This document shows positions 1-29,118 of a stretch of 64,000 bases of DNA, piece after piece. A model generated the notes under the pieces. The model searched no databases. It saw only the letters and a program-made list of their open reading frames with translations, and had not been told where the DNA came from. The translations under genes were made by a program, and so were the position numbers. Each line of letters starts with the position of its first letter. Position 1 is the first letter of the stretch. Where the stretch lies: positions 9,398,258-9,462,257 of the forward strand of contig CM030867.1 in NCBI GenBank assembly GCA_018105865.1. Direction: 5' to 3'. Source of the stretch: Metaphire vulgaris (Eukaryota; Annelida; Clitellata; Crassiclitellata; Megascolecidae).

Positions 1-168
1 GACGACGGCGACGCCATCTTGGATTCGGGTGATGACGCGATAATCTTCTTCTACTTCCGTTTTTGTAACGGTTAACCTTTATCAGTATCGACACACAGCT
101 ATTACGCCAGCGCGCCCCCGTAACAATGGCACTATCTCTTCTATACTTGAAACGCATAACCTATCGCG

Positions 169-356
169 CAGTGTTTTATCCAGACTCCAGGCCTTTGGGG
201 GGAAATTGAGGCTTTCGGCGGGGGGTGGAATCCACTTGGTTGGAGGGGAAAAGGCACAGTTCGATGCAAAAATTTTGTAAGTGCTGGGATTTTTTTGGGG
301 GGGGGATTTTGAGGCTTGGGGGATCTCCCCTCCTAACAGGCCTGTATAAAACACTG
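169..356 (+). mobile_element. hAT-like MITE, family B (CAGTGTTTTATCC)
   Basis: The element starts CAGTGTTTTATCCAGACTCC and ends GGCCTGTATAAAACACTG, which are imperfect inverted ends. CCTATCGCG is present on both sides (160-168 and 357-365). The body is short and G-rich, with no coding capacity. Other copies in the window have 8-bp duplications, so the ninth matching base here is probably chance. Confidence 0.8.
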
Positions 357-365
357 CCTATCGCG

Positions 366-2248
366 TTAGATCAAATGTGGGGACACTGCTGCAACCCACT
401 CGTGCCCCCACCCCCAAATCCACGTGCGGTCATCCGGGCCCTTCAGTGGCGGTCATCTTGGGCATAGGATTATTAGGAGAGCCCCCCACCAATTTGAGAG
501 AGAGAGAAAATGAGAGTTTTTGTTTATTACAGCCGCCATTTTTTTAATTCGTGGAAGACCAGCCCCCTAATTAATTAACAGGGGGCTTCAGGTAACATGT
601 CCCGATGCGGGTATATTTTGCGAAGGTCGTATTCCTTTTGTTCACTGTTTTTTGGCTATGAAATTAATACAACTATGTATATGTATATGAATACGGGTGT
701 TTTTAATAATAATAAAATAATAATACAATTATGTCAGAATCCCACAATAGCGTTTCCGTTATGGTCAGATTTGGCAACGTAATTAATATGTTCATGTCAT
801 GACGTGTGTTGCATCTTTAACGTCTTAAAAAGTCCGACAAGCTAAAAAAAAGGCCGTCGCTAGTTTTTTTGTGGTTGTTTAGCGTCCTGGAAAGTCTGAC
901 AAACCATTGTGCCTTCTGTTGAGAAAAAATGGGGACGCGACCATCTTTTTTCAACCAGGTTGGCGCCCATGACTGACTTACTATTTCGTTATATTGAGCT
1001 GAATAAATTAATACTAGTGAGCATGCTATTATATATTATTATCTTAATTGATATTCAATTTTATTTCGATATTCCTGGGCAAATTAATAGCCTACTAGTG
1101 CAGAATGAAATTGATATGACCTTTTAAGACAGAATCCTGTAGTTTTTGACCTAAGACAGAATCCGGACATCAATTTTCTTCCCATTCTCAAGTACCTGAA
1201 AGTTGTCCTCTAGTGGACAAATTTCCCACCACCCCCGCGCAAGACAATGACTGATGCAATGGTCCATGTGAAGTACTGCTCACTGCTATCGCTACCGTCA
1301 AATACAATGTGCCCTTTACCGTTATTTATACGATACATTCAGACATCGCTTGGCGTCTGAACTAGATAAATTAGATAACAGTGAGACCCTGTATAGACTG
1401 CTGGATATTATTATCGTCGACGTACAGTAGAACTTCGTTAAAACGTACTTGGCGAGTCTGTAAAATTTAGCACGTTATATAGCCAAGGTACCGTTAGATC
1501 CAATGCGACCTAGCATCATCTCACGGAAGCGCATATTACGGCGCGTTGTAACCGAGTTATAACATAACGAAGTTTTACTGTATTAATTAACAGTGCAGTA
1601 GGTAAGAGAGAGAGAGATTGCTGTAGCAATAAAAAGTGTCTGAATGAGTGGTGTTTAGCTTTGGTTTCGGGGTGGTGACGCCGTCGACTCGACCAGAGGT
1701 CGTTTCCCTCTTGTGGAGAGTGCCTCCCCTTGCCGCCCCTCGAGGGTCATCGATGAGGTCAACAGTTGACCTTTGGGACAGTCGATATGGGTCTTTTTCG
1801 ATGGCGTCAGCACAGCTGGGCTGTCGTCACTTGACATAATAATAAAGCGCATATATATATATATATATATATTATACACTTTTACACACACACACACACA
1901 CGGTCTCACACAGGCGAACATAGACAAGTGGGACAGTTGATTGGTTCGATGGACATATTTGACAGCCATACGTAGTACAAAATACGACCACACACACATA
2001 AGCACAGATAGCGAAGAGAGAGACAGAGAAACAGAAGAGACAGAGAGACAGACAGATAGACAGAAACAGAAACAGAGACAGAAACAAAGACAGAGACAGA
2101 CAGAGGCAGACAGAGAAAGCGAGAGACAGAGATAGAGAGACAGACAGAAAGAGACATACATAGACAATTGAACCCAGAGACACAGACACAGACAATCTGA
2201 GCAAGAGACAGTGAGACAAGAGAAAGGAAGAGGACGAGCGAGAGAGGG

Positions 2249-2326
<78 letters not shown>

Positions 2327-2819
2327 ATGTACTTAAAATCTCGACATTTTCATGGAGGACTTGAACGGGGTTTTATCAGAGTGTCAGATTCTCTGACTCC
2401 TGAACTCAACTCCTTCAAAGAGGAGAGAACAACTCGACCGAACAAATCGACATTAATTTCTTCTCAACGGTCCACACCCAATTAAAAATGTTCTTCCGCC
2501 ACGGATCGAAGAATAATCAGGCCTATTGTTCTAATAGGCCTATTAGCGTCGGATAAAATTACGGAAACGAGCGTTACAAGATAGAAACCTTCGCTTCTGC
2601 AGTGAAACAGAAGTAAAGTCTTAAGGAACAACAACAATATTATTATTATAATAACAACTGTGTGACCAACCATCTATCTACAGCACAGGGCGTTAGGAAA
2701 ACTGGTTTCTAAAAGGCCTCGTCTATCGGTGAACCCAGGGCGCTGTTTACACCGAGCCTCACCCTCCTCCTTCTCTCACCCTCCCTCCCTCCTTCAAACA
2801 CCACGTTTTTATGAATGAA
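366..2819. other. intergenic stretch, no gene seen
   Basis: No open reading frame with recognisable protein content was found. The stretch holds simple repeats: GA at 497-508, TA at about 1851-1871, CA at 1885-1900, a purine-rich CAGA/GAGA tract at 2010-2324, and short AT-rich DNA. Open frames over 1655-2219 are artefacts of the CAGA/GAGA tract. Confidence 0.6.
2010..2324. repeat. CAGA/GA-rich microsatellite
   Basis: Imperfect GACAGA and GAGACA units pass into a pure GA dinucleotide run at about 2253-2324. Confidence 0.9.
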
Positions 2820-3350
2820 CTTTTCAGGCGCCGGTTCCGATTGGCTGCCGACCGAGAGCCGAGTCACGTGGTTCGTTTCCTGTCCTGAATGAACGGGGGC
2901 GGGGAGACGGCGGCGCCTGGGCGACGGGCCCCGGGTACGCGAAAGAGATCCGATTGGACGGCGGGGAAAAGAAAGGGTGGGGTGGGGAGCCCGGCGGAAG
3001 TGAAGCCCCGGGAGCTGCTTGTTGTCGGGGACGGGGGGTCGTCGTCAGACGATAGATGGACGGAGACCGCAGGGGTGCTGCCAAGTGAGTGTCGTTTGAG
3101 ACGATCGACTTTGGATAGGCCACTGCCAACGGTTTCCTCCGAACCAAGACGAAGGATAACAAGTTATCGACGCGATAACAACAATAATAATAAAATACCA
3201 AATCGTTCGATATTAGATTGTACGGTCGCGTTGCGTTATCGAGCTGCCCATCACTCCGATTAGACTTGTTGGCAGTGGAGCGCATGTGTCCCGGATGAGT
3301 GACAGGGCCGCCTGGCGTCCGCATCACCCGAAGTGACATCCCATCTATCG
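2820..3350 (+). promoter_or_regulatory. putative CpG-rich promoter and 5' UTR of the ETS1/2 gene
   Basis: This block is strikingly GC- and CpG-rich compared with the AT-rich DNA around it and lies directly upstream of the first coding exon. It contains an inverted CCAAT box (ATTGG at 2840-2844) and a CACGTG E-box (2865-2870). The transcription start was not determined. A possible 5' UTR donor (AAGTGAGTG, near 3083) would allow a non-coding first exon. The promoter role is inferred from composition and position. Confidence 0.5.
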
Positions 3351-19920
<16,570 letters not shown>

Positions 19921-20102
19921 CGTGGGCAGCAGGCGCCGGGGACCGGACAGACTTAGGCTATAGGATAGGGAGGGAATGAATCGAATGGAAGACGGATACG
20001 TGAATTCGATTGTCGTGAGAGAAAAAAATGGATTAACGTCCAGGTTTAGGATTCGGGAAAAAACTGTTTCTATCCAATTTGACGATCCTGAATGGATTAC
20101 CG

Positions 20103-20193
<91 letters not shown>

Positions 20194-20562
20194 TCATCTG
20201 TCGATTTTCGCGCGAGATCTTTGTCTTACGGATTAATTTACACTGTAATTGCGAACGGATTTTGTGTTGTGTAGAAACTAAGACATACTTCGATTCTTTT
20301 AATCTCAGAGTCTGATATTCCGAAAGCTGTTTGAAACGATCGATTATTTAGACGACGACGACGATGATGATGATGAGTATGAATATGATGATACGATGAT
20401 TTTGATGATGATTATGAGGATTATGATGAGGATTATGAAGAAGAAACAGATGATGATGAATATAATGGTGATGATGATGAGGAGGAGGAAGAGGAGGAGG
20501 AGGAGGAGGAGGAGGAGGAAGATGAGGAGGAGAATTATGATGAGGAATATGAAGAAGAAACA

Positions 20563-20632
<70 letters not shown>

Positions 20633-20640
20633 GTGGTGTG
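19921..20640. repeat. ETS 3' flank with (ATC)n and (GAT)n arrays
   Basis: (ATC)n runs over about 20103-20193, and a complex GAT/GAG array over 20352-20640. Their frames of poly-Ser, poly-His, poly-Ile and poly-Met are artefacts. No clear AATAAA was found within the first few hundred bases after the stop. Confidence 0.85.
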
Positions 20641-20648
20641 GTGATGAT

Positions 20649-20822
20649 CAGGGTTTAATCTAGGCCGTTTCCGGGGGGATTGTCCTTTTCCCCGGAAATT
20701 TCAAATCCCTCCCGGAAAATTTTCCTACACTACATCAAGCAGCCCAGCAGCCCCCCTCCGGCAGAATTCCCTCCGGCTTTGTCAGTTTTCCTCCGGAGTC
20801 CAGGAGTCTAGATTAAACACTG
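20649..20822 (+). mobile_element. hAT-like MITE, family C
   Basis: Ends CAGGGTTTAATCTAGGCCG and TCTAGATTAAACACTG with the duplication GTGATGAT (20641-20648 and 20823-20830). The target is itself part of a GAT repeat, so the duplication is less informative than elsewhere. Confidence 0.85.
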
Positions 20823-20830
20823 GTGATGAT

Positions 20831-22253
20831 GATGATGATGATGTTGTTGCCGACAGCCGCAGTTATGATGATACTTGTTTTTGGTCTTCAGTCAACTGCT
20901 GGTCAGTTGCGGGTCATTTTATTATATCGATTGTGCTGCTTGAACATTTGACGTTTAATCTTAATTAAGCAGTTTGAGATACGACAGTAGCAGTTCCAAG
21001 GGATCTGTGTCACTGTGTGTATGCAATTATTTCGATGTGCCTTACGAAGCATTCTATTATTGAAGCAGCTACGTTCCGTTCTTACTTACTTGACGATTTC
21101 TTGTTGAGCCGGCGAGAATAAGCATAAGGATTCGACTTACTGTAATAAGACACATTTTTATAGCACCGTCAGATTAAATGGTTGAGACTACTGAAACTGT
21201 CATATTGAAGTTCCTAAGTAAAATTTAAGCACTAACAATTTTCACCAGACGTTTGCGTGCCTTAGGATGTACAGTGACCAGATAGCATTAGTCCTATCGT
21301 AGCCAAGAGGGAGCAGAGGATAGGGGCCGGGCAAAACCGACGAGAAAATTTTCTGGAAGAGGGCCGGGGGGGGGGCGAGCCGTGGACAATTTGTGATATA
21401 GCCAGCAAAATAAAATTTCTCGTTCTCAAAAGCTTTCTGATTCTAATATCACCCTAATTTTTGCCGAATAATTTTGCGCCCGAGGTTCCGCCCCCCCGGA
21501 AAGCTCACGACGCCCCAAAAAACTTTCTAGTCGGAACAGTTCAAGTTTGTCAGTATAAGGAACTGCCCCCCCCCATTCTGGGCCCTGCATGGTTAATCCG
21601 CTGAGGTTACGTATCATATATTATGACTTATTCGCTCGAATTAGCCTACGACTCAAGCTATAGGCCTGCATGTGTTCAACTGTTCATGCCTGCATGTTCA
21701 TAAATCATTGACTTTTTTCATGTTAACGTCTTTTTTAGTTCGGTAATGTAATCGGTTGAATGTAAAAGAGACTGTATTTCTACAGCTTTTATACAGTTTT
21801 CTTGATATAAACGTTTGCAATTACTTTAAACCGTCTGTCTATCGGTGTAGCGCAAAAATTCCCTAAGGTTGAAATTAAATGGACATTCAAACTCTGGATT
21901 TGAGAAGATTTTTTGGGAGGAGCAATACACAATATTGAGCTTTCAACGCGTTTTCCCACCTTTTCTGGTGATAAGAAAAAGTTGTCATAACATTTTCTGA
22001 TAAGACAGTCCGACAATTTCATAATTATTGCGATCATTTTACTCCGCCAAATGTTCACCTTACAATGTCTTCTTCCTCTAATTTTTGGTGAATTTCGGGG
22101 AATTTATTGAGGGAAGGTGAAAGTTTCACCCACGCAGAGAAAGCCTGCATGCAAAACTGTCGCTTTTATGTCTTTAATGCTGTACTGTGACGTTCTGAAG
22201 TTGCCGTATTTGAACGATTTTGAAACTTTCAGCGTTCAAACGCTTATTTAATG
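20831..22253. other. intergenic stretch, nothing recognised
   Basis: Mostly unique AT-rich DNA. G-runs at 21361-21375 and C-runs at 21487-21496 and 21567-21575 may be MITE debris. No exon-like frame was identified. Confidence 0.5.
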
Positions 22254-22418
22254 CAGTGTTTTATACAGGCCTGATAGGGGAGAGATCCCTCCCCAAAACC
22301 GCAAAAATCTCCAAAATCTCACACTGACGCAAATTTTGCAGTGAACTGTGTCCCTTCCCCTCCAGCCAAGTCAATTTCTTCCCGCCCCCCAAAGGCCTGG
22401 AGTCTGCATAAAACACTG
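22254..22418 (-). mobile_element. hAT-like MITE, family B, reversed
   Basis: Starts CAGTGTTTTATACAGGCCTG and ends AGTCTGCATAAAACACTG, the reverse orientation of the family. Flanks ATTTAATG and ATTAGATG match at 6 of 8. Confidence 0.75.
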
Positions 22419-22904
22419 ATTAGATGAGTGGTTATCGACCATCGAAGCAATTTTCTAATATTTCTGCCTACTAGATTCTCTGTAAAACTTGACGTGCCTT
22501 TTGCGAGATTTCAATTTTAAGTTCTTGTTTTTAAGGTAGCTTTTATATCGAAAATGTTAGTACAGTAATTGTTCTGTCAAATTTTGCTACTCGGATATAT
22601 TTTCGAAACATTTGTTTGTTCGTCTCTATTCGCGGCGATAATTTTTTATCGCAACGCTATGCGATTAATTAATTCGGTTGTTGTCAATTCGTTCGGCGGA
22701 TGTTTTCAGCTGCGAAATGCTTACAAACATCCGTGGACTAACCCGACAATTGTTGATTACCATAAATATTTTCCAAAACTTCCTCTATCGTTGGCATTTT
22801 AGCGGATATAATCTCGCATTGTAGAATGCGATTGTTCCTGTTGAACCTTAAACTATGATATTATTTTATTTTAAATATGCTATGGGAACTCGACTTGCAA
22901 GATG

Positions 22905-23290
22905 TTTATCCACACACGGGCATTTTAAAAACCTAATCCAAACCCAACGTGATTCAGACCCGACCCAACCCACGAAAGCAAATGGTTACTTGACCCAACC
23001 CACCGTACTACATTACAATTTCTTAAACCATGACCTATTTTCTATTTTCTTATCCAACCCACCAATAACATGAAACTCTCTGACCCAATCCAACCCACGG
23101 GTTGACCCGACCCACATCCATATCTGTGTCTATCCATGGTCCTTACTACAGCTGGTTACTTGACCCAACCCACCGTACTACATTACAATTTCTTAAACGA
23201 TGACTTATTTTCTATTTTCTTATCCAACCCACCGATAACATGGAACTCTCTGACCCAACCCACGGGTAGACCCGACTCACATCCATATCT
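22905..23290. repeat. two family I copies in tandem
   Basis: Blocks ACTTGACCCAACCCACCGTACTACATTACAATTT and the following sequence occur twice, offset by about 170 bp, with a few differences. The right part of the element has been duplicated. Confidence 0.7.
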
Positions 23291-23689
23291 GTGTCTATCT
23301 AAGGTCCTTAGGGCCTACTACCTAAGGTCCGGTTCTTAACGCTCAGGCCTTCTTTCATCGGCCTATGTGTGCATTCCCGTTTCCTGTTAGGCCGACAACC
23401 AGGCACAAGATCCCGCATGGGTAGCATGTTAGCATTCTCCGAAGTGAAGTGCTTAGCGCATAATAATTAGTTGGCTTCCCGCGCCCCCATAATGCGGAGG
23501 AGAAAGCCAGGACGACGCGTTATGACTCCACGAAGACGGCACTGACGCACGGGACGGTAATGTCCTAATGCCACGGTAATAATTTAGATAGTATAATTGC
23601 AGCACCAAGTTGCCACCAACGGGCAATAATATAATTATTATTCTGACGATAAAAACGAACTCGAGTCTATCGTCTGCGCTAAGACGTCT

Positions 23690-24010
23690 CGGCATAACAG
23701 GTTGCGTTATCAGTGACGTCGAGTGAATTCGAAGCGATGTAAGTGGAGGGCGGGTGCGTGGTGTACGGTATCGTCCATTCTCACTGCCTGAGGGTCGGAG
23801 GCTGTGCGGGCTGACGACAAGAAGGTTCTCCGCGTGACTCTGTCCTGTGCAGTTCTGATGCAGTGGATAATTGGCTGTTTTGTCCATTCCACAATATCAT
23901 CCGTCCATCGTCTACAAGGCCGGCCTCTCTCTTCCTCCTGCCCTTAATTATGCCATGCAGTATCTTCGTACATAGATTGTCTTCTCGTACTATGTGACCA
24001 AAGTGGCAGG
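23690..24010 (-). pseudogene. non-LTR retrotransposon fragment (reverse transcriptase C-terminal region)
   Basis: Minus-strand translation gives HFGHIVREDNLCTKILHGII, a GRRKRGRPCRRWTDDIVEWT-like stretch and IRTAQDRVTRR. This is the typical tail of LINE reverse transcriptases (FGH...GKRGRGRP...W...D). At least one frameshift separates the parts. It is an inactive relic. Confidence 0.7.
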
Positions 24011-24038
24011 TGCATGGGAGTTATAATAGAAATAAAAC

Positions 24039-24255
<217 letters not shown>

Positions 24256-24357
24256 TAATAATACAACATACCTGAGAAGGTTTGAAGTTGATTTTTAAAA
24301 ATTAGATTTGTATTAGGCAAGAAACTTTAGTTGTTTAAAATTGTTTGGATGTTGTGT

Positions 24358-24359
<2 letters not shown>

Positions 24360-24444
<85 letters not shown>
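24360..24444. repeat. (AAT)n array forming a SINE-like tail
   Basis: About 28 AAT units directly abut the hairpin element at 24455-24497. Confidence 0.9.
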
Positions 24445-24454
24445 GAAGTGATTT

Positions 24455-24497
24455 CAAGTGGTCTTGGAGGCTAAGTTAGCCTGTGTGAAAACCACTA
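24455..24497 (-). repeat. SINE-like hairpin element with (ATT)n tail
   Basis: On the minus strand it starts AGTGGTTTTCACACAGGCTA and ends CCACT. Two stems pair: AGTGGT with ACCACT, and AGGCTAA with TTAGCCT. Confidence 0.75.
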
Positions 24498-24916
24498 TAA
24501 TTACTCAAAATCATTAAATTAATGGCCCAGTTCTCTAAGACGATGTTCAAAACCATTTATCATCGATCTATTACAGGCTTCATTAAGGAACAAGGCAGGG
24601 GAGGGCGGGTGCGTGTGGCAGGGATGAGGAATAGCGCAGGGATGAGGAATAGCGCGGCCTAGAGGCGGTAACTGAGTAAGAATTTGCAAGCGAATATTTT
24701 AAAAAAACGACTTCCAAAGTGTGTGGTTGTTTCGTATTGGACGATTTTGAAACGACACAAACGAAGAGTCTGTTATTATATATGACCTGGTCTTTTGCGG
24801 ACGGATTTGAAGTACCATCGATTGATACCCTTTGGTATTAAAACTGGTGCCATAGAAGTGCATACTAATAATAGTTATTATTATAGTGGTTTTCACACAG
24901 CTAATGCCTCCTAAAC

Positions 24917-25097
24917 GAGAGAGAGAGAGAGGGAGAGAGAGGGAGAGAGAGAGGGACAGAGAGGGAGACAGAGGAAGAGGGAAGAGAGGGAGAGAGGGAA
25001 AGAGGGAGAGAGAGTGAGAGAGGGAGAGAGAGGGAGAGAGAGAGGGAGACAGAGGGAGAGAGGGAGAGAGGGAGAGAGGGAGAGAGGGAGAGAGGAC

Positions 25098-25164
<67 letters not shown>

Positions 25165-25192
25165 GGTAAGAGAGGGAGAGAGGGAGAGAGAG
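24917..25192. repeat. GA-rich microsatellite
   Basis: GAGAGAGGGA units with a pure GA core. A fragment of the hairpin element (24889-24916) ends where it begins. Confidence 0.9.
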
Positions 25193-25669
25193 AAATTATA
25201 CAAACTCAAACAATCTCTTTTCTTATTAAAAATGTAACAAACGTAGTATTTTTGCGTATTTACAAACCTCTATCGATAGTATCGAGTAGGCCAGTCTATA
25301 GTACTGTATGCAGAAGACGAAGTCTGTTGTGTTATTGACAGAGACATTACTGTTCACATTCTCAGAATTGAAAGCCGAAACGTAATCCACAAACGTTCAA
25401 ATGTTGTCATGGTTGCCAAATAGGGAAATCGAGATTTTAAATAACATCACGCAGTGGATTGAAATCGCGCTGTATACAATCGTCCGTAGGCCACACACAA
25501 TATGTTATATGTCAGTTTTAAAAGATTCTTCTAGACTGTTTTCTAATTTTGTACGGATTTTTAATTTTAAAAAACTACAGATCATGCTGTTTCAAAAGAA
25601 CGAGGAATCTGTAGCGAACTCCTGACCATGTTAGTGAGTATTTTTACTCATCAGAAATCAAGAAGTTAA

Positions 25670-25749
25670 TTAACCCCTTAACTGGGGATCCCGGATATAT
25701 CCATCCATTTCACATTGAGTTACAGTTAAATACACGGTTAGGGGGTTAA
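25670..25749 (+). mobile_element. TTAA-bounded palindromic element, copy 2
   Basis: Eighty base pairs from TTAACCCCTTAACTGGGG to CGGTTAGGGGGTTAA with the family core in between. Confidence 0.8.
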
Positions 25750-25861
25750 TGCATTGCATTCGGTTCGTAAAGTGTATCGCCATGTCTGAACACTTTTCCT
25801 GCGATCGTTGGCTTAGAGAGGGGTTCGGAATAGGGGGCAAGGCTTAAACTTTCTACAGAAC

Positions 25862-26162
25862 AGTGGTGGATTTACCACGGTACAAATTGTACATAGGCAG
25901 GGATATTTCTACACCCCCCAACACCTCCTAAGTTTTTGGGGTTAAACCCCCTCCCTTAGCGACCAAATTATTTTAATGCAATCATTAGGCCTATATGCCT
26001 ATATATTTAAATTGTGCTATTAATGAAGCTTATTGAAAAATAGCTGACGACATTTTTTGCTGTGTCAGGATTTTCCCGTGCTGCTTATAATCAATTCACG
26101 GAATGATGAAATGATAACGTTTTTTGGTAACCCCCCTTCGGGAAATCCTGGCTACGCCACTG
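25862..26162 (+). mobile_element. MITE-like element with CAGTGGTGGATTTACC / GGCTACGCCACTG ends
   Basis: Imperfect inverted ends and an internal piece resembling family H (CAGGGATATTTCTACACC at 25898). No clean target duplication was found, so boundaries are approximate. Confidence 0.5.
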
Positions 26163-26450
26163 CTTCTATTAGGTTCCTAGGATCGAGCCCCCACACCACT
26201 TTTTGAGAGGCTAACATAGACTGTGCCAGATTAACTTTTTGGAGGTACGGTGCAAACAACGCAACAAAACTTCAAAAGTCCCTCAAACCGCTGCCAGAAA
26301 ATTATTAAAATGAATTTTAAATTGTAGACAATTTCCTTCAATATAATAGTTATACTGTATATATTTATTAAAAATAAAATAAAATTATTAGTGCTGTGTT
26401 TTTTTAATTAAAATGCATTGTTCGTGGTTTAGTATAATTTATTTATTTAT

Positions 26451-26610
26451 TTTTTATTCTAGCCACCTTGACATTGGGGGATTTTGAAATGTGGGGGAGG
26501 ACAGGTCTGAGTCGTCACACTTTGGAGGGGGAATTACCATCCCCCCATGCAACATAAAAAAAAATTTTGTTGGGGGGAATTTTAAAACTTGGGGGGAATT
26601 CCCCCAGAGA
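26451..26610 (+). mobile_element. hAT-like MITE, family D, degenerate
   Basis: The interior matches the 19315 copy (CCTTGACATTGGGGG, TTTGAAATGTGGGGG, AATTTTAAAACTTGGGG), but the ends are eroded. Confidence 0.65.
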
Positions 26611-26790
26611 ATAAAAAATAATTAAAAAATAATTGAACCAGTGGGCCTGGCACAAGTGCGCCAGTTACGTCATGGTTAATACGGCACTGACCATAGGGAC
26701 GAGGAGGTATGGGGTCAGACCCCTCACTTTTTCATCAAAGTTTGCGCCAATGCATATCGATGATCTGCGATAAAATGCATGTGATCGCAG

Positions 26791-27573
26791 TGTTGCCATT
26801 CGACGGGATTTCGAAACCGTTCTTCCGATGTCTTCCTACACACGGACAACGATACGAAGACACACGATTCCTACGATCATTTCTCCTCCGACGTCACCGT
26901 TTGCCAGGTTACCCGGACGTCCGCCTTCGACCCCGAAACTTCGTGGGGTCGACACGCCGCCTTGGGTAACTCCTCCTACTGCCGTATCGTCAACGCCAAC
27001 GCGAACAACGGAATCACCGAAGGGCGCCCCGAGAAGCTGCCCTACATGATCCAGGCTCGGCACCTTCTCTACTACTTCGACGAGCAGCTGCAGACCCTGC
27101 ACCTGCTCCAGGACCGTCTGAAGAAACGGCTGCGAGTCACCATCGTCCAGCAGAGAATCTACACCGTTAAGCAGGCGAAGGACCTCGGCTGCTGTCGGCG
27201 GCTCTGCAGGAGCGTCGGTCTGCGGTTTCGGCCGAACACGCGCCGCTTCCTCGTCGAGCTGAGGTCGCGGCTGTCGGCCGCGCCCCTGTCGAACATGCGC
27301 GACGACTTACAGCCCGGCCGGCTGTCCCAGCGAATCCGGGTGCTCAGTAACGGGATGCCGTACATCGCGGAAGAGACGCCGAACGAACAGGACGCCGAGA
27401 TCCAAAACCGCGACAGCCGGGACGACTCGGGGGCGAGCGTCAAGGCGGAGCGCATGTCGAAGAGAGCCTCTTCCTTCGATACGCGGCATCAGAGATCGAG
27501 TATCTGGATGCTGCGCGATTCAGAAAACGAGATTGTATTAAGGGTTTACGATCACGAAACGGCGACGCCGTAG
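26791..27573 (+). CDS. putative terminal exon of an unrecognised gene
   Basis: A GC-rich frame of 260 codons ending in TAG stands out from the AT-rich repeats around it. A plausible acceptor (GATCGCAG|TGT) precedes it, and an in-frame TGA lies upstream at 26782-26784. I do not recognise the protein. It has a Thr/Asp/Ser-rich N-terminal part, then a Leu- and Arg/Lys-rich segment (LLYYFDEQLQTLHLLQDRLK followed by KRLRVTIVQQRIYTVKQAKD), likely helical. A Cys/Arg-rich patch (LGCCRRLCRSVGLRFRP) and an acidic then basic tail follow. No signal peptide or membrane segment is seen. Upstream exons were not found, so the start and phase are unknown. It could be a lineage-specific gene or a decayed one. 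Confidence 0.5.
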   Translation, partial: CCHSTGFRNRSSDVFLHTDNDTKTHDSYDHFSSDVTVCQVTRTSAFDPETSWGRHAALGNSSYCRIVNANANNGITEGRPEKLPYMIQARHLLYYFDEQLQTLHLLQDRLKKRLRVTIVQQRIYTVKQAKDLGCCRRLCRSVGLRFRPNTRRFLVELRSRLSAAPLSNMRDDLQPGRLSQRIRVLSNGMPYIAEETPNEQDAEIQNRDSRDDSGASVKAERMSKRASSFDTRHQRSSIWMLRDSENEIVLRVYDHETATP

Positions 27574-28099
27574 CTCCGGTAATCGCTCGGTCCTCGTTGA
27601 CTGTCGTCGCGCGCGTATCCATTTGTTCCGGATGATGTTTTTCCCAGATCCCACTGCATGGAGAGGAACGCGAACCAGATGTCTTCGGGAGGCAGTATAG
27701 CCTATGTGGCAAGTGCCGTGGATCGGCTGCTGCCGGTGGCATGGGGGTGACGGGCGTTGTAAGGAAGTTCCGGACGTGATCAATTTTAGGATCTCTGATA
27801 TACATAAGTGAACTGGACGCAGCTATATCTTGGAAGCTCATGATGTGTGATTTGATGGCGAAATTAATTAAGCCTACATGCCTCGAGACAAGTTGAATCT
27901 GTTCGGAGATAGCCTATTCCACGATCAATTCTGAGCTGTATAGGCCTATCCGTACGATCCACAATGCAATAGATGCATACAGAATATCACCGCCACTGAG
28001 CAAAAAGTAGTAATGTATCCGTATAGGCATGTAACTACTGTACACTGTACAGTAGCTAGATTTGATTGACTGACTGCTGAATACTGAATCAATCATGCC
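27574..28099. other. 3' flank of the unrecognised exon; nothing further seen
   Basis: Unique sequence, GC-rich until about 27850 and AT-rich after. No polyadenylation signal was confidently placed. Confidence 0.4.
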
Positions 28100-28269
28100 C
28101 AGTGTTTTATCCAGACTCCAGGCCATTGGGTGTGGGGAATTGAGGCTTTCGGGGATCAGAATTGGTTGGAGGAAAAGACACAGTTCAGTGCAAAATTGCA
28201 GCAAAGTGCTGGGATTTTTTCGGGGTGGGGTGGGGGGATCTCCTCCTAACCGGCCTGTATAAAACACTG
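28100..28269 (+). mobile_element. hAT-like MITE, family B
   Basis: Ends CAGTGTTTTATCCAGACTCC and GGCCTGTATAAAACACTG with the exact duplication ATCATGCC (28092-28099 and 28270-28277). Confidence 0.93.
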
Positions 28270-28327
28270 ATCATGCCTAAATTTTTCATATGTTAACTTT
28301 GAGGCGCGGTGTGCCAATCATGTTGTG

Positions 28328-28410
28328 GATAAATAATTAATAATAATAAATAATAAATAAATAATAAATAATAATATAATAATATAATAATAAAAAAATA
28401 AATAATAGCA
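28328..28410. repeat. AATAAT/AAATA-rich low-complexity tract
   Basis: Imperfect (AATA)n and (AAT)n units. Confidence 0.85.
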
Positions 28411-28525
28411 GAAACTGCTACTATTGACAGTGCTTCATGCAGTCCTAGACGGAAACAATGGGGATTGGGTTAAGCATTATTTTCAAATGGGTGTCGGTGT
28501 CGGAAGGTCATAAGACTCATAACCA

Positions 28526-28690
28526 TGGGCGTAGCCAGGAATTTCATGGGGGAGGGGTAATGTAACTGGGGTGGGGGTATAAATCTTTAAGAATCCATTA
28601 AAAACTTTAAGGTAGCCTGATTTTGGGTGGTGGAGTGGTGGTGGTGGTATATATGCCGATATACTCCCCGTCGCGACGACGGATAGGCCC
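28526..28690 (+). mobile_element. MITE, family E, degenerate
   Basis: GGGCGTAGCCAGGAATTTC, ATAAATCTTTAAGAATCC and GGTAGCCTGATTTTGGG match family E blocks in order. The right end is eroded. Confidence 0.6.
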
Positions 28691-29118
28691 TACCAGGCCT
28701 CCAGTGGCGTAAACCTGGCGTCAACATGGGGGGGGGGGGGTAGAATAACTTTATAAAAGTTGATCCCCCAGAAATATAAACCCCCTCCATTATGGGGGAT
28801 ATTGCATATTATGGTTGGGACTTAAAATCGTCCATGAAATACGTCTTGACAAGCAAAAAACGGTCATCCTGATATTTTTATATTTTCCCTCTCCAAATTA
28901 CCCTGACAAGCAAAAAAAGTCATCTGCGAAATTAGCGAATGATGCGGATTTGGCCTATATAGGCCTAATTCTGGCACCAACATCATAACATCATAGGGTA
29001 GGATAGAATTTGTTTACCATATAGCCCAAAACATTGGGGGGGGGGTAATTGATACTCTGTCCTCCGCCAACTAATTAATCGGGGGGACAGTAGAGGGCCT
29101 ACTCCGCCGTCCCCCGTG

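Noticed and set aside
1655..2219. Leu/Ser/Cys-rich and Gln/Arg-rich frames over the CAGA tract
   Set aside because: Simple repeat translated in several frames; repetitive CLSVSLS patterns are typical artefacts.
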